Below are positions 24,742-32,729 of a stretch of 64,000 nucleotides of DNA, piece by piece. Each line of letters begins with the position of its first letter. Position 1 is the first letter of the stretch. A program made the position numbers and the translations under genes. The notes under the pieces are model-generated. The model had not been told where the DNA came from. It worked only from the letters and a program-made list of their open reading frames with translations, and searched no databases. The stretch spans positions 124,001 to 188,000 of the forward strand of contig DATCKU010000073.1 of NCBI GenBank assembly GCA_036564245.1, given 5' to 3'. Source of the DNA: Thermasporomyces sp036564245 (GTDB taxonomy: Bacteria > Actinomycetota > Actinomycetes > Propionibacteriales > Actinopolymorphaceae).

Positions 24742-25704
24742 TCAGGGCATGAGGACGAGCTTTCCGGTGCTCCGCCGGCCCTGCAGGTCCTCGTGCGCCA
24801 GGCGGGCCTCCTCCAGTGAGTAGCGTCCACCAATGCGGACCTTCAGCCGTCCGGACGCGACCCACGCGAAGACGTCATGGGCCCGGCTCATGAGCTCCGC
24901 TCGGTCACGGGTGTAGTGGCCGAGGGTGGGTCGGGTGAGAAAGAGCGAGCCCTTGCGATTGAGCACCTGGGGGTCGATCGGCGGCACCTGTCCGCTCGAG
25001 GCACCGTAGAGGACCATCATCCCGCGCGGTCGTAACGCGTCGAGGCTCGCTTCGAACGTGGCCCGGCCCACTCCGTCGTAGACGACCGGGAATCCCTCAC
25101 CGCCAGTCAGCGACCTCGCTCGCTGGGCGAAGTCGTCGTAGGTCGCGATCTCGTCAGCGCCGGCCTGCTTGGCAAGCTCTGCCTTCTCCGGTGTGGACAC
25201 GGTGGCGAGCACGTTGCCGCCACGCATCTTGATCATCTGGGTGAGCAGCAGCCCGACTCCGCCCGCAGCCGCGTGGACGAGAGCCCAGTCGCCGGGCTGG
25301 ATGGCGTACGTCGACGTCACGAGGTAGTGCGCGGTCGCTCCCTGGAGCAACGAAGCCGCAGCCACCTCCTCCGAGATGCCCTCGGGGATCGGCACGAGGC
25401 GGTCGGCGGGCACCACGGCCTGTTCGGCGTACGACCCCAGGCCATCGCTCCACGCCACTCGATCGCCAACCGCGACCTCCGTGACTTCCTCGCCCACGGC
25501 CTGAACGGTTCCCGCACCCTCGCTGCCCAGGACGAACGGCAGCTCGACCGGGTACTGTCCGCTCCGGTGGTAGGTGTCGATGTAGTTGACTCCGGCCGCC
25601 GCGACGCTGATCAGAGCCTCACGCGGCCCGGGAACCGGCGCCGGGACGTCGACCAGCGTGAGAACGTCCGGACCGCCATACTCGCGCACCTGGATCGCCC
25701 GCAC
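24742..25704 (-). CDS. Zinc-independent quinone oxidoreductase (QOR, MDR superfamily)
   Basis: About 320 residues from GTG 25704, with GAGGAGGGG 7 nt upstream. It begins RAIQVREYGGPDVLTL, shows AAAGVNYIDTYHRSG, the NADPH-binding HAAAGGVGLLLTQM motif and GRYSLEEARLAHEDLQGRRS near the end, which is diagnostic for the QOR branch. It probably reduces quinones with NADPH in the cytosol. The gene follows the CHRD-domain gene with only 4 bp between stop and start. Confidence 0.93.
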   Translation of the reverse strand: MRAIQVREYGGPDVLTLVDVPAPVPGPREALISVAAAGVNYIDTYHRSGQYPVELPFVLGSEGAGTVQAVGEEVTEVAVGDRVAWSDGLGSYAEQAVVPADRLVPIPEGISEEVAAASLLQGATAHYLVTSTYAIQPGDWALVHAAAGGVGLLLTQMIKMRGGNVLATVSTPEKAELAKQAGADEIATYDDFAQRARSLTGGEGFPVVYDGVGRATFEASLDALRPRGMMVLYGASSGQVPPIDPQVLNRKGSLFLTRPTLGHYTRDRAELMSRAHDVFAWVASGRLKVRIGGRYSLEEARLAHEDLQGRRSTGKLVLMP

Positions 25705-25708
25705 GTCG

Positions 25709-26266
25709 TCACCCCTCCTCGGTCGTTGCGGACCCATGCCGAGCCCGATCCCACCACGAGGCCTCGGTCAGCTGGCCACGGACCGCGTTTGCGCGGAACG
25801 CACCACCAGGGACGTCGACGTAGAACCGCGAAGGATCCTTACGGATCGCGCCGAGCTCGCGTCGGCTGAGCGTCTGCGCCGAATCCTGGTCGTTGGGCAC
25901 CGGGCGCAGGCAACCCCAGACAGGCTTCCCGGAGGAAGGTGTGGTGAGCGTTACCACGACTCCGTGTGCGGCACCGCGTCCGTCGGTGTGGATGCGCGCC
26001 GCCTGAGCCGACTCGACCGAACGCACGAGCAGGACGTAGCACAGACCGTCGGGTCGGAGGGTGGCACCGAACAGGCCGCGCCCGTCGGAGTCATCGGCCT
26101 GTGACCCTTGCTGGTCTCCCCGCAGAACCGCGGTCGCGACAGTCGCTGGCCGACGCGCCGAGCTCTCGGCGTAGCCCTCGGGCGCGACCGGCGCCATCAA
26201 GACGGTGACCAGGATGGCAACGGCGAAGTAGGTGATGGCCAGCGTCCACAGCAACCTCGAGGACAT
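25709..26266 (-). CDS. Membrane-anchored CHRD-domain protein
   Basis: About 185 residues from ATG 26266 (GGGGAGG upstream). An N-terminal hydrophobic segment (LLWTLAITYFAVAILVTVLM) anchors it. The C-terminal domain resembles CHRD: RIHTDGRGAAHGVVVTL, GCLRPV, DPSRFYVDVPGGAFRANAVRGQL-type ending. CHRD domains were named from chordin; bacterial members are extracytoplasmic with no clear enzymatic role. It is probably co-transcribed with the quinone reductase gene. Confidence 0.75.
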   Translation of the reverse strand: MSSRLLWTLAITYFAVAILVTVLMAPVAPEGYAESSARRPATVATAVLRGDQQGSQADDSDGRGLFGATLRPDGLCYVLLVRSVESAQAARIHTDGRGAAHGVVVTLTTPSSGKPVWGCLRPVPNDQDSAQTLSRRELGAIRKDPSRFYVDVPGGAFRANAVRGQLTEASWWDRARHGSATTEEG

Positions 26267-26476
26267 CGCACCTCCCCGGAGCCCGGACCATCCGGGCCCC
26301 ACCAGCCAGATGCCCAGGCAGATCGCCCCCTATGCCCGCACCGTGCCTCTGCGCTGGCGACCCTTCAGGGTAGTGGACGCACCCTCCCCTCGCTGGATGG
26401 GTAGTAACTCCACTGGACGCCAGCCCCGACTGCAGCGCGGGCGCACCCGGCGAGGCGAGGCCGTCCGAGTCGGAGC

Positions 26477-26923
26477 TCAGTCCCGCAGACGCTTGATCGC
26501 CTCCAGGGCGTCCCGAATGCCTTGACCCGATGCCTCGATGGCGCGAAGCGATTCGGCGGAGAGCTCGTCCAGCATCCGGGTGAGCTCCTCGAGGTTGGCG
26601 GTCGGCGGAACTCCGGCAAGGAACTGGGTGGTCTGCGCGTCGATCGCGGCATTCGTGGCGTCCCGGATCGCCTCCCCCAGCTCCTCGCTCGACACCCGCA
26701 AGACGCGTGGGTCCAGTGTCACGTCGCTGACATGGCCCGCCACCACCGTCACCCGCACCTTCCCATCGAGCGCCTCGCCCGTCCCGGAAAGCCGCGGGAT
26801 CTCAGTCGTGTCGTCGTCGGCGTCGGCACTCGCCGACTCGACACCGAGCCGTGCCAGGTCGTCCTGCAGCTTTCGTACGACCTGCTCCGGAGTCGGGGCC
26901 GAATCCGAGCCTGGATCGCTCAC
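26477..26923 (-). CDS. YbaB/EbfC-like small protein, third gene of a T7SS-type cassette
   Basis: A 148-residue acidic protein: an N-terminal helix (TPEQVVRKLQDDLARLGV), a central beta-rich part (GKVRVTVVAGHVSDVTLDPR, then VSSEELGEAIRDATNAAID) with the layout of YbaB/EbfC proteins, and a long C-terminal helix. In actinobacteria, YbaB-like proteins are often encoded with WXG100 proteins and ESX substrates. GTG 26923 overlaps the upstream stop (GTGA). Confidence 0.7.
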   Translation of the reverse strand: MSDPGSDSAPTPEQVVRKLQDDLARLGVESASADADDDTTEIPRLSGTGEALDGKVRVTVVAGHVSDVTLDPRVLRVSSEELGEAIRDATNAAIDAQTTQFLAGVPPTANLEELTRMLDELSAESLRAIEASGQGIRDALEAIKRLRD

Positions 26924-27570
26924 GTGCGCACCTCCTTCTCCGGTACCAACCCGCTGGAGGCCGCGTCAGCTGCCGGGCTGGCCCTGTCCTGGCTCGGGAA
27001 GACGTTCCTCGACCGGTCATCCAGATGCTTGATCTCGTCGCTCAGGTGCTCGCGCGCGATCTCCGCCAGCGGAGGCCCGAGAGCGCGCACCAAGGACGTG
27101 GTGAGCAGCACCGCAGCCGAGATGAACCGGTTGACCTTCCACGCGACCTCCGCCGCGAACGCCAAGGAGGACCCGCAGGTGAAGACCGCCGCGGCGACGG
27201 CGGCGGCCAGGATGACCGCGAACCCGATGAGCTGCACGATGAGCAACAGCTTCAGCGCCAGCACGAAGATCGCGGCCTGGTAGAACGCGATGGCCACCGC
27301 CGCGGCGACGATCCTGCAGTCGAAGAGGTAGCCACCGGGACCTGCGACCTGCTCCCAGTGTCCGACGAAGGCGTCGATGCCGGGGCCGGCGTTCTCGGCC
27401 ACCATCGCATCGACCGCCGCCGTGCCGACCATCGCGTGATCGTCGGCACGGCGAGCGAAGTCGAGCCACGCGTCACCGCATGCCTTGAGCACCGCCTCAT
27501 CGGCTTCCGGCCAGTAGCAGCCCACCCACGACAGCGCGGTGACGAGCTCGGGGGGAAGCTGCAGGCCCAT
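26920..27570 (-). CDS. CpnT N-terminal-domain-like / WXG100-related membrane protein
   Basis: A 216-residue protein. Its N-terminus, LPPELVTALSWVGCYWPEAD then AWLDFA, resembles the N-terminal domain of CpnT-type and other T7SS-linked proteins. A hydrophobic stretch of about 60 residues (~84-145) follows, then a helical and hydrophilic tail. In related cassettes a toxin domain is attached at the C-terminus; here the protein ends without one. The ATG immediately abuts the stop codon of the WXG100-like gene. Confidence 0.7.
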   Translation of the reverse strand: MGLQLPPELVTALSWVGCYWPEADEAVLKACGDAWLDFARRADDHAMVGTAAVDAMVAENAGPGIDAFVGHWEQVAGPGGYLFDCRIVAAAVAIAFYQAAIFVLALKLLLIVQLIGFAVILAAAVAAAVFTCGSSLAFAAEVAWKVNRFISAAVLLTTSLVRALGPPLAEIAREHLSDEIKHLDDRSRNVFPSQDRASPAADAASSGLVPEKEVRT

Positions 27571-27909
27571 CTACGAGATCTCCGAGCCGTTCACGTCACG
27601 ACCGACTCGGGCGGTCCGCTCGGTGTTCTCACGCTCGACATGCGTGTAGGCGGACGCCATGTGGTTCAGCGCGGCACCGGACTCGACGACACATTCTCCG
27701 GCCTCGGCGAAGTACCGCAGTGCGGTCGGACCGACCGATTCGTACATCTGCCTCAGCGCCCTCCCCAGACCGTCGTCACCGTACGGATCACCGGCCGCGT
27801 CCATGGTGGAGCGCAGCCGGCGGACCAGCTCGCTCCAGTCCCGACCGACCGCGTCCACCTTGCGGGCCGCCTGGTGGATGCTCTCTGGTCGTACGTAGAC
27901 CTCGACCAT
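27571..27909 (-). CDS. WXG100-like ESX/T7SS small protein
   Basis: About 112 residues from ATG 27909. It starts VEVYVRPESIHQAARKVDAV, continues with a helix holding the turn-like DWSELVRRLRSTMDAAGDPYG segment and a second helix (ALRYFAEAGECVVESGAAL, YTHVERENTER). Helix-turn-helix hairpins of this kind are WXG100/ESAT-6-like or WXG-adjacent proteins in T7SS cassettes. A strict WxG is not present, so the family placement rests on architecture and the two coupled neighbours. Confidence 0.65.
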   Translation of the reverse strand: MVEVYVRPESIHQAARKVDAVGRDWSELVRRLRSTMDAAGDPYGDDGLGRALRQMYESVGPTALRYFAEAGECVVESGAALNHMASAYTHVERENTERTARVGRDVNGSEIS

Positions 27910-28016
27910 TGCCGCACCGTAACAAGATCGGCACGGATTGTCTGCCCCCTGTTCGGAACGCGACCAATGATTCCGTCCGGGCACGGTCAAGGGCGGCGTT
28001 GTGAGCTCCGGCGCGG

Positions 28017-28667
28017 TCAGGCGCTGCCGCCGACGACGGTGAGCGACAAGCCGTCACCGACCGGCAAGACGGTCGAGCGTAGCTTCGGCTCGACGGCGAT
28101 CCGCTCGACGTACGTACGAATCCCGCGTACCCCAGGCTCGTCCACCTCACTGTCGGCCAGCCGTCCGCGCTGATGGATGTTGTCCGCGAGGATGAGCCCG
28201 CCTGGACGTACCAGCCGCAGCGCCTGGTCGAGGTAGTGCGGATAGCTCTCCTTGTCGGCGTCGATGAACACCATGTCGTACGCAGGCGACAGCCGGGCCA
28301 GCGTCTCGCGGGCGTCCCCGAGATGCACGGTGACCTTGTCGGCGAGGCCGGCACGAGCGAACCACTCCCTCGCCGCCTCCGCGTGCACCGGCGAGATCTC
28401 CAGCGTGTCGAGGTGGCCGTTCTCGGGAAGGGCTCGGGCCATCCAGATCCCGCTGTAGCCGAACAGCGTCCCGATCTCCAGGATCCGCGTCGCCCTCACC
28501 GCGTGCGTGAGCGTGGCGAGCACGGCTCCCGCCTGCGGGCTGATGTTGATACGGGGCGCCCGCGCAGCGATGTCGGCCTGAAGATCACGCAGAAGCTGGT
28601 CCTCTGACCAGAACCGCGTGCCGAGGTACTCGTCGATCGCTGCCTGCGTCGTCTGATCATCTGTCAT
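28017..28667 (-). CDS. SAM-dependent O-methyltransferase (PF01596 / class I, CCoAOMT-like)
   Basis: About 216 residues from ATG 28667. The sequence shows the family motifs RILEIGTLFGYSGIWMARAL (SAM site), VFIDADKESYPHYLDQALRL (metal-binding and SAM-adjacent region), and GGLILADNIHQRGRL. Such enzymes methylate catechol-like hydroxyls with Mg2+. The natural substrate is not visible. No Shine-Dalgarno site precedes the ATG. The gene lies just downstream of the helicase gene on the same strand. Confidence 0.9.
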   Translation of the reverse strand: MTDDQTTQAAIDEYLGTRFWSEDQLLRDLQADIAARAPRINISPQAGAVLATLTHAVRATRILEIGTLFGYSGIWMARALPENGHLDTLEISPVHAEAAREWFARAGLADKVTVHLGDARETLARLSPAYDMVFIDADKESYPHYLDQALRLVRPGGLILADNIHQRGRLADSEVDEPGVRGIRTYVERIAVEPKLRSTVLPVGDGLSLTVVGGSA

Positions 28668-28721
28668 GACGCACAAGTACAGCACGACGGGAACCAGACC
28701 GAGCTCGAAGGACCGGAACGG

Positions 28722-30503
28722 TCAGCGCTTCTGGGCGGCAGCCCAGGAGCGGATCGTGTCGATGCGCGCCTGCAGCTCCTCTGCAGAGGCCTGGATGGCG
28801 AGCGGCCCGCCACAGACGCGACGGAGCTCGGCATGGATCACGGCGTGTGGCTGGCCGGTTCGGTGGTGCCAGGCGGCCACCAGACCGTTGAGCTCGCGCC
28901 TCAGCACGGCAAGCCGTTCGTATGCCGACGCGGCCTGGCTCCCGCCGGACTGCTTGGCCGGCTCAGCCTGGTCGTCCGACCGTTCGCGACGCGCCTGACT
29001 CGCCGCCTGGCTCGCGCGGATCTCGCGCCGCCGCCGCAGCAGCTCACTCACCTGGTCCGGCTCGAGCAGCCCGGGAATACCCAGGAAGTCGATCTCGTCC
29101 TCGTCCAGCTCGCCACCGAACTCGTGACCGTCGTACACGACGCGGTCGAACGCGGCCCGCGACCCAAGCGCCTTGAACTGGTTCGGCTCGGAGAAGTCCG
29201 GGGTCGTCTGCTCCCGTGCGGCGCGGGCGAGAAGCTCCTCTTCGGCCGCACGCATGTCGTCCTCGTCGCGGATCGGCTTGCCCAGGACGTGGTCGCGCAC
29301 GACCTCCATGTCGGCCGCGTAGCGCAGCAGGATCGGCACCGTCGGCAGGAAGATCGATGCCGTCTCCCCGCGCCTCCTGGCTCGGACGAAACGACCCACC
29401 GCCTGCGCGAAGAACAACGGCGTCTGGGTCGCGGTCGCGTAGACACCGACCGAGAGCCGAGGGACGTCGACGCCCTCGCTCACCATGCGTACGGCCACCA
29501 TCCAGCGGCGATCTGGCGAGTCGGCGAACTCCGCGATCCGCTTGCTCGCGCTTGGTTCGTCCGAGAGCACCAGCACCGGCCGCTCATCGGTGATCTTCCC
29601 GAGGATCTTGGCGTAGGCCCGGGCCGACTCCTGGTCGGTCGCGATCACGAGGCCACCCGCGTCGGGCACGTGGCGGCGCACCTCGGTGAGTCGGATGTCG
29701 GCCGCCTGGAGGACCGTCGGGATCCAGTCACCGCCTGGGTCCAGAGCCGTGCGCCAGGCCTGGGCGGCCATGTCCTTGGTCATCGGTGCACCCAGGCGGG
29801 CGGCGATCTCGTCTCCTGCGCTGGTGCGCCAGCGCAGATCACCGGAGTACGCCAGAAACAGCACCGGACGTACGACCCCGTCCGCGAGCGCCCGGCCGTA
29901 GCCGTACTCGTAGTCGGCTGCACTGCGGTGGGTGCCGTCGGGCTCCGGCACGTACGTCACGAAGGGAATCGGGTTGGCGTCGCTGCGAAACGGAGTCCCG
30001 GTGAGCGCGAGCCTCCGGGTCGCCGGGTCGAACGCCTCACGCACCGCCTCACCCCAGGTGAGCGCGTCACCGGCGTGATGGATCTCGTCCAGGATCACCA
30101 GCGTTTTGAACCGTTCACACCGCACCCGGAGGGCGAGGCTCGCCGCCGCCACGCCGGCATAGGTCACGACGACGCCCACGTAGTCGCGGCTGGTGCGCCC
30201 TTTCCGCCCGGAGAACGCCGGGTCGAGCGCGAGTCCGCCACGCGCGGCCGCGTCGGCCCACTGCCGCTTCAGATGCTCGGTCGGTGTGACGACGATCAGT
30301 CGCTCGACAACCCGCTTGGCCAGCAGCTCGGACGCGACCGCGAGGGCGAAGGTGGTCTTGCCCGCTCCGGGCGTCGCCACCGCGAGGAAGTCGCGGGGCT
30401 TCGCTGCCCGATAGGCCTCGATCGCTTCGTGCTGCCAACGCCGAAGGTGACCCCAGGGTCCGGCAACACGCGTCTGGCGTAGCTTCGGTGTCGAAGAGAC
30501 CAC
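28722..30503 (-). CDS. SF2 DEAD/DEAH-box helicase
   Basis: A 593-residue protein from GTG 30503 with GAAGGGAG upstream. Motif I is TPGAGKTTFALAVA, motif II ILDEIHHAG, motif III LALTGTPFR, and motif VI is AVGRFVRARRRGE. The C-terminal third is charged and helical (LLRRRREIRASQAASQAR and further). The core resembles actinobacterial helicases related to the RecQ/XPB side of SF2, with unwinding or translocation on DNA or RNA driven by ATP. No partner nuclease is adjacent. Confidence 0.92.
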   Translation of the reverse strand: MVSSTPKLRQTRVAGPWGHLRRWQHEAIEAYRAAKPRDFLAVATPGAGKTTFALAVASELLAKRVVERLIVVTPTEHLKRQWADAAARGGLALDPAFSGRKGRTSRDYVGVVVTYAGVAAASLALRVRCERFKTLVILDEIHHAGDALTWGEAVREAFDPATRRLALTGTPFRSDANPIPFVTYVPEPDGTHRSAADYEYGYGRALADGVVRPVLFLAYSGDLRWRTSAGDEIAARLGAPMTKDMAAQAWRTALDPGGDWIPTVLQAADIRLTEVRRHVPDAGGLVIATDQESARAYAKILGKITDERPVLVLSDEPSASKRIAEFADSPDRRWMVAVRMVSEGVDVPRLSVGVYATATQTPLFFAQAVGRFVRARRRGETASIFLPTVPILLRYAADMEVVRDHVLGKPIRDEDDMRAAEEELLARAAREQTTPDFSEPNQFKALGSRAAFDRVVYDGHEFGGELDEDEIDFLGIPGLLEPDQVSELLRRRREIRASQAASQARRERSDDQAEPAKQSGGSQAASAYERLAVLRRELNGLVAAWHHRTGQPHAVIHAELRRVCGGPLAIQASAEELQARIDTIRSWAAAQKR

Positions 30504-30825
30504 ACGGCTCCCTTCGTTTGCGTGAGGATTCGTACGACTTGGCCAAGAACCACTCGTATGGCTCGAAACGTCGCGAGGGTAACCGAGCGCCCCGACGCCC
30601 GAGCCCGGACCCGGGTGGTGGCCGCGTCACGCGCGTCTGCTAGCCGGAGGACGCCGGCCGCTCACGGCCGAGGTTTCTGCAGATCGCGGAGCGGGGAATG
30701 AAGGTTCGGCGATTCCACTGCGGGAGGCTTCGCCAATCTGTAATCATCCCGCTACCTGCTGTGGGGAATACCGAGCAGTGAGCGACGGCATGTCCAGCAC
30801 GGGTCTTGCGGGAAAGGGAGCGAGC
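30504..30825. other. Intergenic region upstream of the small-protein pair
   Basis: The 322 bp between the helicase start and the first small-protein gene serve divergent genes. I see no further gene. A GTG at 30778 is in frame with the small protein but lacks a good site. AT-rich sequence near 30735-30760 could hold the plus-strand promoter. Confidence 0.4.
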
Positions 30826-31170
30826 ATGGCCGAGGATGTCGCGGCACCCGGATCGACAGGGTCGAACGGTGCGGTGCGATCAGAGCGCTCGATGCCCCCG
30901 GATGGGTCCGCCATGGCTCACGGCATGCTTCATGCCGATGGCGGGCCCGACCACCCGAACGGTCAGGGCGCAGCCTCGGCCCCGAAGTCCCTGGCCGACA
31001 CCGCTCGTCGGTTCGTCGGACACCTGGCAGCTCGTCTGCCGGGTCTCGACAGTGGTGCGGCCCAGCGCAATGCCTGGGAGGCCGTGTGCGCCGACCTGCA
31101 ACGCCGGCAGCAATGGGAAGGGCTGGTCGACTTCACCCGGGCCGGTGCGCGTCGGCGGTCGGACAGCTGA
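30826..31170 (+). CDS. Small protein of unknown function, first of two tandem paralogues
   Basis: About 114 residues from ATG 30826, chosen because GGAAAGGGAG lies just upstream (an in-frame GTG at 30778 is an alternative). A disordered Gly/Pro/His-containing head leads to a compact C-terminal module, LAARLPGLDSGAAQRNAWEA then VCADLQRRQQWEGLVDF. The same module recurs in the next gene. I do not recognise the family and assign no function. Confidence 0.6.
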   Translation: MAEDVAAPGSTGSNGAVRSERSMPPDGSAMAHGMLHADGGPDHPNGQGAASAPKSLADTARRFVGHLAARLPGLDSGAAQRNAWEAVCADLQRRQQWEGLVDFTRAGARRRSDS

Positions 31171-31374
31171 GCGTCACGAGCGCCGGATTTGCGGCACTCC
31201 ATCGTTGACCGAATCGACAGGTGACAACTTCCATCGCTGTAGCGGCGACAGAGTCGACAACGACGATTGACCGACACGCAACGTGGCCGCAACATGGCTG
31301 GGAAACCATGGGAGACGATCGCCTGCACGGTTGAGATCCGTCCTCGGGACGGCGCCGACCGAAGGGATGCCGCA

Positions 31375-31581
31375 ATGGATCGCACCACGACCTCCCCGGA
31401 TGCTCTCCGACCTCAGCCGCCCTCGCGTCGCGCCGTCTTCGCCGCGCGGACGTTCGTCGTACGACTGGCTGCGCGGATACCCGGCTTGGACCCCCATGCT
31501 GCTCGACGTAACGCGTGGGAAGCCGTGTGCGCCACACGCGAGCGGCGTCGGCAGTGGGACGCCGCCAACGAGCACGCCTGA
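31375..31581 (+). CDS. Small protein of unknown function, second of two tandem paralogues
   Basis: About 68 residues from ATG 31375, preceded by GAAGGGAT; an upstream in-frame TTG (31267) and ATG (31294) are possible alternatives. The C-terminal half, LAARIPGLDPHAARRNAWEA then VCATRERRRQWDAA, aligns without gaps with the previous gene over about 31 residues. The variable N-terminus and conserved C-terminus suggest that the C-terminal module is the functional unit. Function unknown. Confidence 0.6.
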   Translation: MDRTTTSPDALRPQPPSRRAVFAARTFVVRLAARIPGLDPHAARRNAWEAVCATRERRRQWDAANEHA

Positions 31582-31740
31582 CGCGGCGGTCCCGGCATCT
31601 CCAGTCGTCTCCTACGGTCGTCCACGCATGTCGGGACCACTTTCGATGATCGGAACGACTCGCAGGCCGGACGCCACGAGTCCGTCGCTGAACCAACCCG
31701 GCCGCGACGGCGCCCAGATCAGGCTTCGCCGTCGTCTAGA

Positions 31741-32007
31741 TCAGGCCTCACCGTCGCCGTCTTCGCCGCGGGGAAGCTTCTCCCAGATCTCCTTGCACTC
31801 AGGGCACACCGGGAACTTCTCCGGATCGCGACTTGGTACCCAGACCTTGCCACACAGGGCGACGACGGGAGTACCGGTCACCATCGCCTCGACGAGCTTG
31901 TCCTTCGGCACGTAGTGAGAGAACCGCTCGTGGTCGCCGTCGCCGAACGACGGCTGGGTGCGGGTTTCCTCGATCGTCTGTGCACCGGGGCTCAGCTGCG
32001 TACTCAC
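31741..32007 (-). CDS. DUF3039 domain protein
   Basis: An 88-residue protein of the actinobacterial DUF3039 family, with FSHYVPKDKLVEAMVTGTPV and a zinc-ribbon-like pair, ALCGKVWVP and FPVCPECKEIW. The function is unknown; the Cys pattern suggests metal binding. The start is GTG 32007 with a weak site. In other actinobacteria DUF3039 genes lie near housekeeping loci, as here beside yqgE-like and malic-enzyme genes. Confidence 0.9.
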   Translation of the reverse strand: MSTQLSPGAQTIEETRTQPSFGDGDHERFSHYVPKDKLVEAMVTGTPVVALCGKVWVPSRDPEKFPVCPECKEIWEKLPRGEDGDGEA

Positions 32008-32119
32008 GCCGGCCAGTCTAGCGGGAACGAGCGCTCGTCCGACGATCTATGACCACAGCCGGCGCAGGTGACCAGCCGGGCTGGCACGGCGACGAGAACC
32101 CGCAGGTCAGCAGGCGAAA

Positions 32120-32692
32120 TCAGTTCATGGTCGGGTCTTCGGGGAAGGTCGCCACCAGGGCGAGCTCGTCCCGTTGCCGCCGCAGCACCTGGCGCCAGAG
32201 CCCGGTGGGATCGGGGCTGAACGCGTCGTGCGGCTCGGAGTCGACGACGTACCATCCGCCGGCTTTGACCTCGAGCTCGAGCTGGCCCGGCGACCATCCG
32301 GCATATCCCGCGAACACCCGCAAGCCCCCGAGCCCTCCAGCCAGTAGCTCCGGTGGCGCGTCGAGATCGACCAGACCGATCTTGCCGTAGAGCCGCTTCC
32401 ATCCCAAGGGCTCGCCGTCACCGTCGACACCGGGTGGCAGCACCGCAAGCCCGAGCGCGGAGTCCGTTGCCACCGGCCCGCCGGAGAAGACCACGTCGGG
32501 CTGGGTGACGAGATCGGTCCACGGAGCAAGAACCGAGGTCACCGGGGTCTCGGTGGGTCGGTTGAGGACCACACCGAGCGCACCGTCGGCATCGTGGTCG
32601 AGGACCAGCACGACCGTACGGGCAAAGTTCGGGTCCCGCAGCACCGGCGACGCGACGAGCAGTCGCCCAGTGAAGGACACTCTGGCGCTCAT
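32120..32692 (-). CDS. YqgE/AlgH family protein
   Basis: About 190 residues from ATG 32692 with GGGGGAC upstream. The family landmarks are GRLLVASPVLRDPNFARTVV, LDHDADGALGVVLNRPTETP, VFSGGPVATDSALGLAVL and VFAGYAGWSPGQLELEVKAG. AlgH-type proteins are cytosolic and of poorly defined role. The gene starts 37 bp after the malic enzyme stop on the same strand. Confidence 0.94.
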   Translation of the reverse strand: MSARVSFTGRLLVASPVLRDPNFARTVVLVLDHDADGALGVVLNRPTETPVTSVLAPWTDLVTQPDVVFSGGPVATDSALGLAVLPPGVDGDGEPLGWKRLYGKIGLVDLDAPPELLAGGLGGLRVFAGYAGWSPGQLELEVKAGGWYVVDSEPHDAFSPDPTGLWRQVLRRQRDELALVATFPEDPTMN

Positions 32693-32729
32693 CGTCCCCC
32701 ACACCTTCGTCGCTCGGGTCTCGCCCTGT

